Assembly: GCA_965246745.1 (NCBI GenBank)
Contig: OZ251980.1
Span: 620,001-684,000, forward strand
DNA from: JANXMY01 sp965246745
GTDB lineage: Bacteria > Armatimonadota > Armatimonadia > Armatimonadales > Capsulimonadaceae
Reading direction: 5' to 3'
DNA length: 64,000 nucleotides
The position numbers and the translations under genes were made by a program. This document shows positions 1-9,100 of this stretch, in pieces; positions within the stretch are counted from its first letter, which is position 1; the number at the start of each line of letters is the position of its first letter. Below the pieces are notes generated by a model that saw only the letters and a program-made list of their open reading frames with translations, made no database searches and was not told the origin of the DNA.

Positions 1-1136
1 ATGGGTGACTTGACCCCTTCGTCTGTGACCAGCAGATACGCCAGACCCTTCGCGCCGGTTTCTTTGACCAAAGCCGTGAGGTCGTCAATCTCTTTGCGGG
101 ACAGCGACGCCCCCGACGGGTAGCGGAGCAGCTTCACCTGGTTTCCTGCCGCAAGCGTCGCTTGGAACACCGAAAACTGCGTGTTCGCCAAAAGCGGCCC
201 GGCGTCCTTCAGCTCTAAGCCATAGCGCAGGTCGGGCTTGTCGGTCCCGTAGCGGGCCATGCTTTCGTCGTAAGTGAGCCGTGTGAACGGCGTCACGACC
301 GACTTGGGGGAAATCTTCGGGATGATCTCCGAATACAGCGACTCGACCACTTCCAGCACGTCGTCCTGCTCGACAAACGACATTTCTAAATCGAGCTGCG
401 TGAACTCCGGCTGCCGGTCCGCCCGCTGCGATTCGTCCCGAAAACACTTAGCGATCTGAAAATACCGCTCGATGCCGCCGACCATCAGAAGCTGCTTGAA
501 CTGCTGCGGGGCCTGCGGGAGCGCATAAAACAGGCCGGGTTCGAGGCGGTAGGGCACCAAGTAGTCGCGAGCGCCTTCCGGCGACGATTTGGTCAGCACC
601 GGCGTCTCGATTTCGAGAAAGCCCCGCCCGTACATAAACTCACGAATGAGCCGAATGGCCTCATGCCGCAGCTTCATCTTTTCCAGCATCACCGGCCGGC
701 GCAGGTCCAGATACCGATATTTGAGCCGCAGCATCTCATTGATGGCGCTGTCTTTTTCCTCGGCAATCGGAAACGGCGGCGTCTTGGCGGGGTTCAGAAC
801 TTCCAGAGCCGACGCCGCCACTTCCACCGTCCCGTTCGGCAAGTTCTCGTTCTCGCTCCCGGCCGGCCGCCGCCGGACCAGCCCCTGCACACTGACGCAG
901 TATTCCGACCGCAGCTTTTCCGCGACGGCGAGCGCTTCGGGGGCCGGGCCGCCATCCACCGCGACTTGGACAATCCCGCTCCGGTCCCGCAGGTCTAAGA
1001 AGGCAATCCCGCCCTGGTCCCGGTTCTTGTTCACCCACCCGTTCAGCGTCACCGCCGACCCGATCATCGCCTCCGACACGTCCCCGCACGAAACCGTCCG
1101 CTTCCATTCTGTTCCATTTGTTTCCGGCACGTTCAT
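1..1136 (-). CDS. aspS: Aspartyl-tRNA synthetase, 5' part (runs off the left edge)
   Basis: Charges tRNA-Asp (or Asp/Asn in a non-discriminating enzyme) in the cytoplasm. The translation starts MNVPETNGTEWKRTVSCGDV and continues through an OB-fold anticodon-binding domain (GWVNKNRDQGGIAFLDLRDR), then class II motif 2 (FRDESQRADRQPEFTQLDLE) and the start of the bacterial GAD insertion (YGTDKPDLRYGLEL). About 378 of roughly 590 residues are present; the rest lies beyond base 1. The ATG at 1136 follows GGGGAGA closely and places the family's usual start (x-RTxxCG) a few residues in. An extended -10 (TGGTATACT) lies at 1208-1216 on the minus strand. Identification is secure; the exact start is slightly less so. 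Confidence 0.96.
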   Translation of the reverse strand, partial: MNVPETNGTEWKRTVSCGDVSEAMIGSAVTLNGWVNKNRDQGGIAFLDLRDRSGIVQVAVDGGPAPEALAVAEKLRSEYCVSVQGLVRRRPAGSENENLPNGTVEVAASALEVLNPAKTPPFPIAEEKDSAINEMLRLKYRYLDLRRPVMLEKMKLRHEAIRLIREFMYGRGFLEIETPVLTKSSPEGARDYLVPYRLEPGLFYALPQAPQQFKQLLMVGGIERYFQIAKCFRDESQRADRQPEFTQLDLEMSFVEQDDVLEVVESLYSEIIPKISPKSVVTPFTRLTYDESMARYGTDKPDLRYGLELKDAGPLLANTQFSVFQATLAAGNQVKLLRYPSGASLSRKEIDDLTALVKETGAKGLAYLLVTDEGVKSP

Positions 1137-1207
1137 TCTCCCCTGCCCCGCATCGGGTTTCCATCCAAATAGTCACTGCCAAAAGAGGTTCGGCCAAGTG
1201 TGCGCTT

Positions 1208-1216
1208 AGTATACCA
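1208..1216 (-). promoter_or_regulatory. Extended -10 promoter element upstream of aspS
   Basis: Reading the minus strand, TGG-TATACT fits an extended -10 box. No good -35 is seen at 17 bp, as expected for extended -10 promoters. It would give a leader of about 65 nt before the aspS ATG at 1136. Confidence 0.45.
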
Positions 1217-1452
1217 CACGGAGCGCAAGTCAGAGAATGGAAACGAATAGCGCGTTCTTCGTTTCGGAACTCAACCGGACCACGCGCCTCAGCTACAAAC
1301 TGAAGGCATTCCTCAAAGTCATCACCCTGCCAGGTTCCAACATGGCGCAGCAACGAACGTTCCGGTGCCGGGCGTAATGACGCACTGACCCGTACTTGAG
1401 CTACAGTATCTTCTGGGACGATTGTGACAGTTGAAGCAGCAGTATCCATTGA
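1211..1452 (-). pseudogene. Antitoxin-like short ORF, probably degraded at its 3' end
   Basis: A frame opens at ATG 1452 (or 1461, overlapping the upstream stop) and reads MDTAASTVTIVPEDTVAQVR, later LLRHVGTWQGDDFEECLQFV and VEF. The stretch GTWxGDDxEECLxxV...VEF looks to me like a family of very short antitoxin-type proteins that normally end just after this motif. Here the frame does not stop but runs through the aspS promoter and into aspS antisense-free sequence, so either the stop has been lost or the 3' end is decayed. No toxin partner is adjacent. Family assignment is from memory and uncertain; the end given is only the point where gene-like sequence fades. Confidence 0.3.
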
Positions 1453-1453
1453 G

Positions 1454-1996
1454 CTAACCAATCCATCCTGTCACAAGGTCCATATTCGCCGTCGTGTGTT
1501 CTAAATCAACACAAATTGGATCAAGACCATGAATGCGCGGATCATAGAAGTACACGTTCACATAGGTGTCTAAAGTGGCTTTAAGCTCTTCGTTGGTCAT
1601 CAAGCCAGCCTCGACTAACTTCACCCCAAAGTCTGCTTGCACACCGACGCCCTTCAGCATATTTACTGAAGACACGTCTACTGCAAGCAGGGATGGTATC
1701 GGTTGTTGAGCCTCAGCAAGTTCAACAGGCTTCTCGCCAGTGTTTTGAGGCAGTGCCGGTGCGGCGGGCATGGGCATGATCTGCTGCTGAACAGCGGTGC
1801 CGGAAAACGGATCAAACTGACTTGCTCCAAGTTCGTGGCCTGTGTTGACCCATTCCTGTACCTCGTCATGGAGAGATGCGACTGCTTCCGCGTGGGTTTC
1901 TCCTCGGCCTCGGCATAGCTCAAAGCTGGGAGAGAAAGCAACAAAACAATTATTGTTGACATCCCAGTAGCAGTAAAGTCCATAGTTCTCGCGCAT
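1454..1996 (-). CDS. Hypothetical protein with N-terminal HicB-like domain
   Basis: 180 residues. Residues about 7-55 (YCYWDVNNNCFVAFSPSFEL, then GRGETHAEAVASLHDEVQEW) follow the pattern of the HicB/UPF0150 fold: a strand pair giving W-D-x-x-x-x-x-F-V-A, then G-x-T-x-x-E-A and an amphipathic helix. The rest (P/Q-rich linker, then an acidic alpha-beta tail) has no family I recognise. There is no HicA-like small toxin next to it, so an antitoxin role is not supported by context. The ATG at 1996 follows AGAGAGCAAATAAA. A hairpin at 2023-2047 separates it from the upstream genes. Confidence 0.6.
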   Translation of the reverse strand: MRENYGLYCYWDVNNNCFVAFSPSFELCRGRGETHAEAVASLHDEVQEWVNTGHELGASQFDPFSGTAVQQQIMPMPAAPALPQNTGEKPVELAEAQQPIPSLLAVDVSSVNMLKGVGVQADFGVKLVEAGLMTNEELKATLDTYVNVYFYDPRIHGLDPICVDLEHTTANMDLVTGWIG

Positions 1997-2022
1997 TTTA
2001 TTTGCTCTCTGAAATAAGTAAC

Positions 2023-2047
2023 GCCGCCGCTGGGAGGCGGCGGCGTC
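2023..2047 (-). terminator. GC-rich hairpin, weak rho-independent terminator
   Basis: On the minus strand CGCCGCCGC pairs with GCGGCGGCG around a short loop and is followed by TTACTTATTT, a poor T tract. It would end transcripts of the 2063-3003 pair. Confidence 0.45.
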
Positions 2048-2062
2048 AGTATTCCTCGCTGG

Positions 2063-2302
2063 TCACAGGTCGAAGATGCTGGGGCTATTCGTCTCGCGAA
2101 CGACATTTCCCTGATCGTCCGTAACGATGATATCGCCGGTAATTTTGCCGCTGGCAAGCGCTTCCCGGAACCGCGTCTCGACTTCTGCGGATTTCAGCTT
2201 ATGGATTAATTCTTCCGTTTCGGCGGCCTGCTCTCGTGCGGGTTTGTTCGCGGCAGGCGGGGCGCGGTGAAAGAGGTCTGCGAATATCATCTTTTTGCTC
2301 AT
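2063..2302 (-). CDS. Small hypothetical protein coupled to a protease gene
   Basis: 79 residues starting MSKKMIFADLFHRAPPAANK, with a charged helical middle and a C-terminal part GDIIVTDDQGNVVRE. The frame is open to 2347, but ATG 2302 is preferred because AGGTGG lies 6 nt upstream and the codon overlaps the upstream stop in an ATGA junction. That overlap implies translational coupling with the 2299-3003 gene. No family recognised; a partner or inhibitor of the neighbouring metallopeptidase is only a guess. Confidence 0.6.
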   Translation of the reverse strand: MSKKMIFADLFHRAPPAANKPAREQAAETEELIHKLKSAEVETRFREALASGKITGDIIVTDDQGNVVRETNSPSIFDL

Positions 2303-3003
2303 GGTTTCCACCTCAAATCTCGAAGAAGAGTAATTATCTCGGCGCAAATCGGCTGAAAATCAGACTCATCCCAGTGCTTTGGGTAATAAATACCGCTTTC
2401 CGGTCGTTCCCGTTCCGCCTCTAGCTGCTGCATCAAGGCCGGCTGGCGGCTTTCAGTCGCGACAAACTGGGCATAGCTGCGTGCCCAAAGTTCTTTTGCA
2501 CGGAGAAGGTAGGCCACATAGGTTTTATCAACGAGATATTCTACCACAAAACCATTTCCCTGCGTGCCCCTTATCTTGCTGACAGCCGGATCGGAAAAGT
2601 GCCTCAGCGCTTGAACGGCCTGGCTCCTCTTGACCGCTTTCCGCCACGGAGCGAGGGTCGGGCTGTTCTCAGAAGCCCACAGCACAGCGGGGTGAAGTGC
2701 TTTCAAATCTAAGAAATGCCCAATCTCATGCACGGTTGTCAGCTCCACATGTGGGCTGAATAGGTTCAGGACAATTTCTAATGCGTCTCCGGCAGTCGTA
2801 CTCCCAAATCTCCCGTGCTGGTCGGTGAGTAAAGCCGTCGTCACCGGCAGCCGAGAAAGTGTTCCATCAGTATGCACTGCATCAATCGCGGCGATGGCGT
2901 CCCGTATCTGGCTTTCAATCCGGCTTCCGGGTTCCACGTCGAGCGCCCGGCTGACTGGGAGCAAAGACCACCGTAAGAAAGCTCGTGTCAAGAAATCAAG
3001 CAT
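2299..3003 (-). CDS. Putative zincin-like metallopeptidase (HEIGH)
   Basis: 234 residues. The motif TTVHEIGHFLDLKAL (about residues 92-106) is a canonical HExxH zinc-binding site; a later ELWARSYAQFVA (about residue 172) has the Glu/Ala/Arg pattern often seen downstream of HExxH in phage- and SPbeta-type zincins and may supply the third ligand. No signal peptide: the start MLDFLTRAFLRWSLLPVSRA is hydrophobic but short. AGAGG sits 6 nt before the ATG. It forms a two-gene unit with the 79-residue gene downstream. Substrate unknown. Confidence 0.65.
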   Translation of the reverse strand: MLDFLTRAFLRWSLLPVSRALDVEPGSRIESQIRDAIAAIDAVHTDGTLSRLPVTTALLTDQHGRFGSTTAGDALEIVLNLFSPHVELTTVHEIGHFLDLKALHPAVLWASENSPTLAPWRKAVKRSQAVQALRHFSDPAVSKIRGTQGNGFVVEYLVDKTYVAYLLRAKELWARSYAQFVATESRQPALMQQLEAERERPESGIYYPKHWDESDFQPICAEIITLLRDLRWKP

Positions 3004-3096
3004 AGAAGCCTCTCCGCCCCACCCCGATGAAACCTAAGTGTGGGGAACTGGACAGGAAGCAGCCTGCGCCTCCTCCCCCATCGGATTCTTCTGAAC

Positions 3097-3131
3097 AAAA
3101 AGGGCGCAGGCTAGATAGCCTGCGCCCTTTT
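3097..3131 (-). terminator. Terminator behind nrdJ (bidirectional shape)
   Basis: GGGCGCAGGCTA pairs with TAGCCTGCGCCC, flanked by A5 on one side and T4-5 on the other. It starts 2 bases after the nrdJ stop codon. Confidence 0.85.
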
Positions 3132-3133
3132 GC

Positions 3134-6100
3134 CTACGAGCAGCCTAAGCTGGTGCCGCAGGAGATGCAGCGGTAGCAGGCTCCATTGCGGATGGTGATG
3201 GCGCCGCATTCGGGGCACGGCGGGGCGTCGGACTGGGCGCGGTAGATTTCGTGCTCGTGGTCGGCCAGCGTCGCCGTGTTGGTCTCGGCCAGGTGGGCAT
3301 TGCTGCTGGTGTGGCCGTTTCCATTGCCGTTTTTCGCGATCCCATTGCTCAGCGTCCCGCTTTTGGAGTCGTGCGCCGGGGCGGACGGCTTCGGCGGGGC
3401 CGAATAAGCGTCCCCCTCGGCGGGCTGGTCCGCCAGCAGACCGACATTGTGGCGGTCTTCTTTTTGCAGGAACCGCAGGGCCAGATACCGGAAGATGTAG
3501 TCCATCACCGACTTCGCCATCGGGATTTCTTTGTTGCCGGTGAAGCCCGACGGCTCAAAGCGCGAATGGATAAACTTGTCCACCAAAGTAGACAGTGGGA
3601 CGCCGTACTGCAAGGCCAGCGAAATGGCGGTCGCGAAGCTGTCCATCAGGCCCGAGATAGACGACCCTTCTTTGGACATCCGAATGAAAATCTCGCCCGG
3701 CTGCCGCGTGTCGGGATAGAGGCCGACTGTGAGATACCCCTCATGGCCGCCGATGCTGAACTTATGGGTGACGCCCTCGCGCTCGTCGGGCAGCCGCCGC
3801 CGGACCGCTTTCGGGACCGCCAGGGCATTTGTCGGCAGGGCATTGGCCGGCGCGGCTTCCGGGGCCACGGCTTCGGCAGCCGCCGCTTTTGCCGCCGCTT
3901 TTTCGCTCTGCATGTTCAGCGGCTGGGTGCGCTTGGAGCCGTCGCGGTAGATGGCCACCGCCTTGATGCCGAGCTTCCACGCTTCCAGGTAAGTTTGGGC
4001 GATCTCGTCGGGCGTCGCATCGTTCGGCATATTACACGTCTTTGAGATTGCGCCCGAAATGAACGGCTGGGCCGCCGCCATCATCTTCAGGTGGCCCCGG
4101 TAGTGGATAGACCGGGTGCCGTTCATCGGGCGGAACGCGCAGTCGAAGATCGCCAGATGTTCGGGCTGGAGGCCCGGCGCTCCTTCAATGGTGTCGTGCT
4201 CGTCAATGAACCGGATAATCCCCGCCGCTGCCGCCTCGTCGTAGCCGAGCCTTTGCAGCGCTTCGGGAACGGTCTGGTTGACGATCTTCATCATGCCGCC
4301 GCCGACCAGCGACTTGTACTTGACAATCGCAATGTCCGGCTCGATCCCCGTCGTGTCGCAGTCCATCAAAAAGCCGATGGTGTTGTGCGAAACGAATCCC
4401 TGCGCGATATAGGTGACGTTGACCGGGACGGACAGGTCGTAAGTGAGCTGCTCCCCGCCGTCGTCGTTGGCCGTGACCACATCGTAGAAGAAGCGCAGGG
4501 CGTGAGCGACACGCTCGTCGCGGGTCGCGGCATAGAGCGACTCGGCGGCCCGGCGGGTGGTCGCGCCGTTGTGCCGCTTTTGCGACAGCGTGACGGCGTT
4601 AAACAGCGGGCTGTTTTTCGGCACCAGCGCCGCGAGGACTTCGGGCGCGAGATAGATGCAGTCATGCCGGGCGGCCTGCTCGCCGTCGCTTCGGCTGACA
4701 AGCGACGCCTTGCGGGCGCTCATAAAGCCGACGGCTTCGGTGAACTTGGACGCATACGACGTGTTCCGCAGGCGCAGCACCCACAGGGGCGATTGGCTCC
4801 AGCCGGTCGTGTCCTGCTTGGTCGAGGTCGGGATGCCGAGCGCCAGCAGCAGCGTCTTGACTTCCTCCGAGAACGGGCGATGCACGGTAGACCAGCAGGG
4901 CACCCCGCCGGTGACGGTGCCGTCGGCCTCGTACAGCCCGCGCAGGAACGCGCCGTAGACGGCAGGGTCGTTGGTCGCAAGCACCGCATCGGGGATTCGC
5001 GGGAGGTAGCCTTTCCCCGCATGGCCGACGCCGGGCGACAATTTGCTGAAGCCGCAGGTGTCCCACCACAGCGCCAGCGGCACCGAATGGACCCCCACTT
5101 CGCAGTACCCCTGCTGCGGGGTCAAGTGCGCGTCCAGGTTGAACAGCGACTTGACCAGCGCTTGCACACGCCCCGCGACATCCAACTCGGTATTCGCAAC
5201 GCAGAAGCGCGGCCCTTTGGCGTGCAGCGAGCCGTCGCCCATAAAGTAACCGACGATTTCAGCCAATTCCGGGGTCATGGTTTTGGGAACGCGTGTCGTG
5301 TAGTCCCCCGTCCAGTATTCTTCGCCGAGCGGCGGCAGCGTCACAGTCTGCGGGTCGCCGAGCCTTTGCCCGAGCGACAGCGCCACGACATCCCCTGCCA
5401 CAATCTCGCCGAACCGCTTCCAGTCCCACTGCCCGGTTTGGGCGTTGACCACTTTGATCCGGTGCTTCGGCGTGCCCTGAATGGCGTACCCACAGTGGGT
5501 TTCAATGCGCCGTGTTTGATCCAGTCCGTTGACATAGAACTTGGTCGCGCTTTGGCGGCCCGTGTCGGTCAGCACGTCAAACGTCACATCCTGCCACTGC
5601 GCCCCGTTGACATCGCCCAGACGGCCCAGGCGCACAACCCCTTTATTTGTAATCACCAGCGACCCGGCGACCAGGCAGCCGGTCGGGGCCAGCACCGTCG
5701 CCTGCGCGTTCCGGTAGCCCGATACCTGCCCTTCGTCCAAAGCATCGTCCCACGCCGTTCGGGCGGCGTCCAAAAGCGACTTGGGAATGAGCGCCCCGGC
5801 GATGTCGTCCACCGCCGCCCGGTGCTTGCCCATGACCCGCAGCATCGGCTCGCGGTTCTCGGCAAAGCCTTCAAACGCCCCGCCGCAGTCGCGGGCCACC
5901 ACCGCCGACTGATGGTACGCCCGCCCCGTCATCAGCGCCGTCACCGCCCCGGCATACGCCCGCCCCGCATCGCTGTCATACGGCAGCCCGTCCGCCATCA
6001 AGAGTGCGCCCAAATTCGCATAGCCCAGCCCGAGCGGCCGGAACCGATGCGACCGCTCCTCGATCTTCTCGGTCGGATAATGCGCGAAGCCGACCACGAT

Positions 6101-9100
6101 CTCCTGCGCCGTGATCATCACTTTGACCGCATGCTCAAACGACTCGGTATCAAACGCCCCGCTCCGAGCATCCCGAAACTTCATCAAGTTCAGCGACGAC
6201 AGGTTGCACGCCGTCGAGTTCAAGAAGAAGAATTCCGAGCAGTTATGCACGACAAGACCATTCGCAACAAAGTGACTGGTGACGGCTTCGGTTAAGTCGT
6301 ACACGTCCGCAGTGCCGGCTGCCGTGATTGAGACAACTTCGTCTGTCAGCGTGTCTTTGTATGTTGTGAAAGCAAGGTTCATGTCACGCAAACGCGCGGC
6401 TTTGGCGCTGGCCGGGTCGAACCCGATTTCCCGCTCGAAGATAACGCGCGAGGCTTTGCTGATCCGAAGGGAATGCGTCTCCTGCACGGCGTAGGATTTC
6501 AGCTCACGGTTCGTATCCGGCAGCATAGCTTCCGTCGCGCCGCCGCGCCGCTCGGTGTAAAGCTTGGCTTTGATGCCGAACGACAGCAAAAGCACTTGAA
6601 CCTGCTGAAGCAACTTTTGAGAAGTCGAGTCGAACGCGACATACTGGCTTTTATCGCCATAGTTCGCAACCGTGCCGTCGGCGGTAAACAAGCCGCGCAG
6701 AACCGCTGCGAGTGCCGGCTTGTCTAAATCGTAAACGACCGGCGTGAAGCTCTTCCGGCTGCTGCCCTCGCTGAGAACCGCAAACTCCTTGAACAAGTCT
6801 ACGACGCAGGCAGAGCCGACGGAAAGGCGCGAAGTTCCCGATACACTCTGCGGCACAACCGCCGCCGCGCCCGGATGACCGGCAATACCAGCCGCCCGCA
6901 AGATTGCTTTCTGATGGTTCAACTCGGCAGCTATCTTGTCAAGAATGGGCGCTTCCTCAGCCGCCATTGTTAGAATGACGTATTCCTGCTCACGAGTCGG
7001 CAAAGTCTGCCGAGAAAGGCAGCCGTCGCCAACCGCAACGCCGATGGCAAGCGCCAGCGTCTCGCTCAGCGCACGGCGTCCGAAGCCGGCTCCTTCGAGG
7101 TGCAGATGGTCGCCGAGGCGCAGGTCGTCAACCGCAACATCGCCGCGCTCGGTCGTCAGCACTTGATGGTTTCCGGTGATTGTCACTTCAAACCCGGCAC
7201 GGGTCCGCAGCTTGAAAACAGGCTTATGGCCGGTCGGGAAAATTTGGCTGACAAAGTGCGGCAGGCCGTCGGCTCCGATAATGCGGGCCGACTGGCCGAC
7301 AAGCGAATCAATCCGCTGCCAGCCGTCCGCAGTGGCGACCAGCGTATCGCCGGTGACACACGGATTACTTGCGTGGATTCTATCTGTGTTGGCGCAGGTG
7401 TGCCAGTCGTTTGCCGTCGTGTCGTACTGCATTCCGGGATCGCCGCAGTTGTGTACAACAAAGAAGTTTGTCAGGAAAGTGCTGTCCCTGTCAAGATTCA
7501 GGTTGTATACCTGTCCTTCGTAAGGTATCCGCCGCACGGACTGTACTTTATAGCGCAGGTAGCCGCGCCCACGCGGCACCCGGTTGTAAAAACGAGCGGC
7601 ACAACGCCCGAACAGACTTACCGAGTAGACAGGCTTCTTTCCTTCAGGCGTCTCCCGGCGCATCGTCGGTTTAAGACGGTTCATCACCAGAATGCGGAAG
7701 ATGTCCCGCGCTAATGCCTCCGACACTGTGCGCCCGGTGAGCTGACGATGCGTCGCATTTAGCATACGGTCATGTCCATCCCCGCGCAGCCAAGTGTCAA
7801 CCAGTTCCAGCAGTGACGCGCTGTCATAGGCGGTGAATAAATCTTCGTTAAGCCGTTTGCCGGACGCGCCGCGCCCACAAAGCCGCATGAATGTTGCCGC
7901 TATCTCGCGCGAACAAACAACCACCTCGCGCACGTTATGGTCTTCTCGGACACGAACCGAGGCGGTCTTGTCGAAAGCCTGTTTGATGAGCGCCAGCACA
8001 TCATCCGTATAGTCAGCCTCATTGATGTGAAAGGTAAACCGCACGGTGGAAGGCGTTCCGTTGTCATCCTCCACAGACCCCTCAGCCAAGTAGTATCCTA
8101 AAAGACGCAAGAACGCCGTCGCCTGCGACTCCCGCACCCCCTTCCGCCCATCGCCGGGACGGAAGTTAGGAACCATTAGATAGTCCCCGGCTGATACCTT
8201 TTCGGCAGACCGGAATTCGGCCTTGCTCTTGTAGCCGGAAACCAGAACGGGATGGTTGTCCGTCACCAGCATCCGGTGATAGCCGTTGACGCTGATTTCT
8301 ATCAAGTCGCCTGCGAAGTGACGCGCCATAGGGTGATCGACACGAGCAAGCCGCCCTTTATGCGTCCACACGCGATCTCCAACTTGGATTGTCTCAATCG
8401 GCCGCTCCCCTTTCTCCGTGAGAATTAGTTCGCCGGGCGGTAGGCAGACCCACGTTCCTTCGGCGATGGAGTGCAGCAAGTCTTTGGCGCGAAGCGTTTC
8501 GGCGGTCTTGCCGTCGGTGCGGAACTTGGTTTCCCATGGGCCGTCGGTCTCGACCGCCTGCATGAACGCGTCGGTGACGCGCACCGAATGGTTGGCATTC
8601 TGGAACGGCACCGTGTCATACGCGCCGCCGTGGACATTGAACGCGCCCGAGTACCCGGCGTCAATCAGCGCATGCGCTTTCAGCTCGGCGTCTTTCTTGC
8701 AGTCAATGAACTCCTGAATATCCGGGTGGTCAGCGTTCAGAATGACCATCTTGGCGGCGCGGCGGGTCGAGCCGCCCGACTTGATGGAACCCGCCGACGC
8801 GTCCAAGCCCTTCATAAACGCAATCGGTCCCGACGACCGCCCGCCCGCCGACAGCGGCTCTTTCGACGACCGCAGCGGCGACAGATTATGCCCGCTGCCG
8901 GATCCGTCTTTAAAGAGCATGCCTTCGGTCTTGTACAAATCCAAGATCGACTCCATCGAGTCGTCTACCTCTGTGATATAACAGGCTGACACCGCTTGGC
9001 GGCGTCCGGCCCAGCCGAGGTTGAACCAGACGGGGCTGTTGAACGCAGCGAATTGGTGCAGTAAAATATAGCGCAGCTCGTCGTGGAAAACTTCGGCGTC

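Noticed and set aside
736..1210. Continuation of the minus-strand frame from 1461 through aspS
   Set aside because: From about 1136 it is out of frame with the well-conserved aspS on the same strand; only the part before 1211 looks gene-like.
4091..6295. 734-codon open frame on the plus strand
   Set aside because: It lies antisense to nrdJ and is an artefact of high GC third positions; its translation is R/H/P-rich with no domain.
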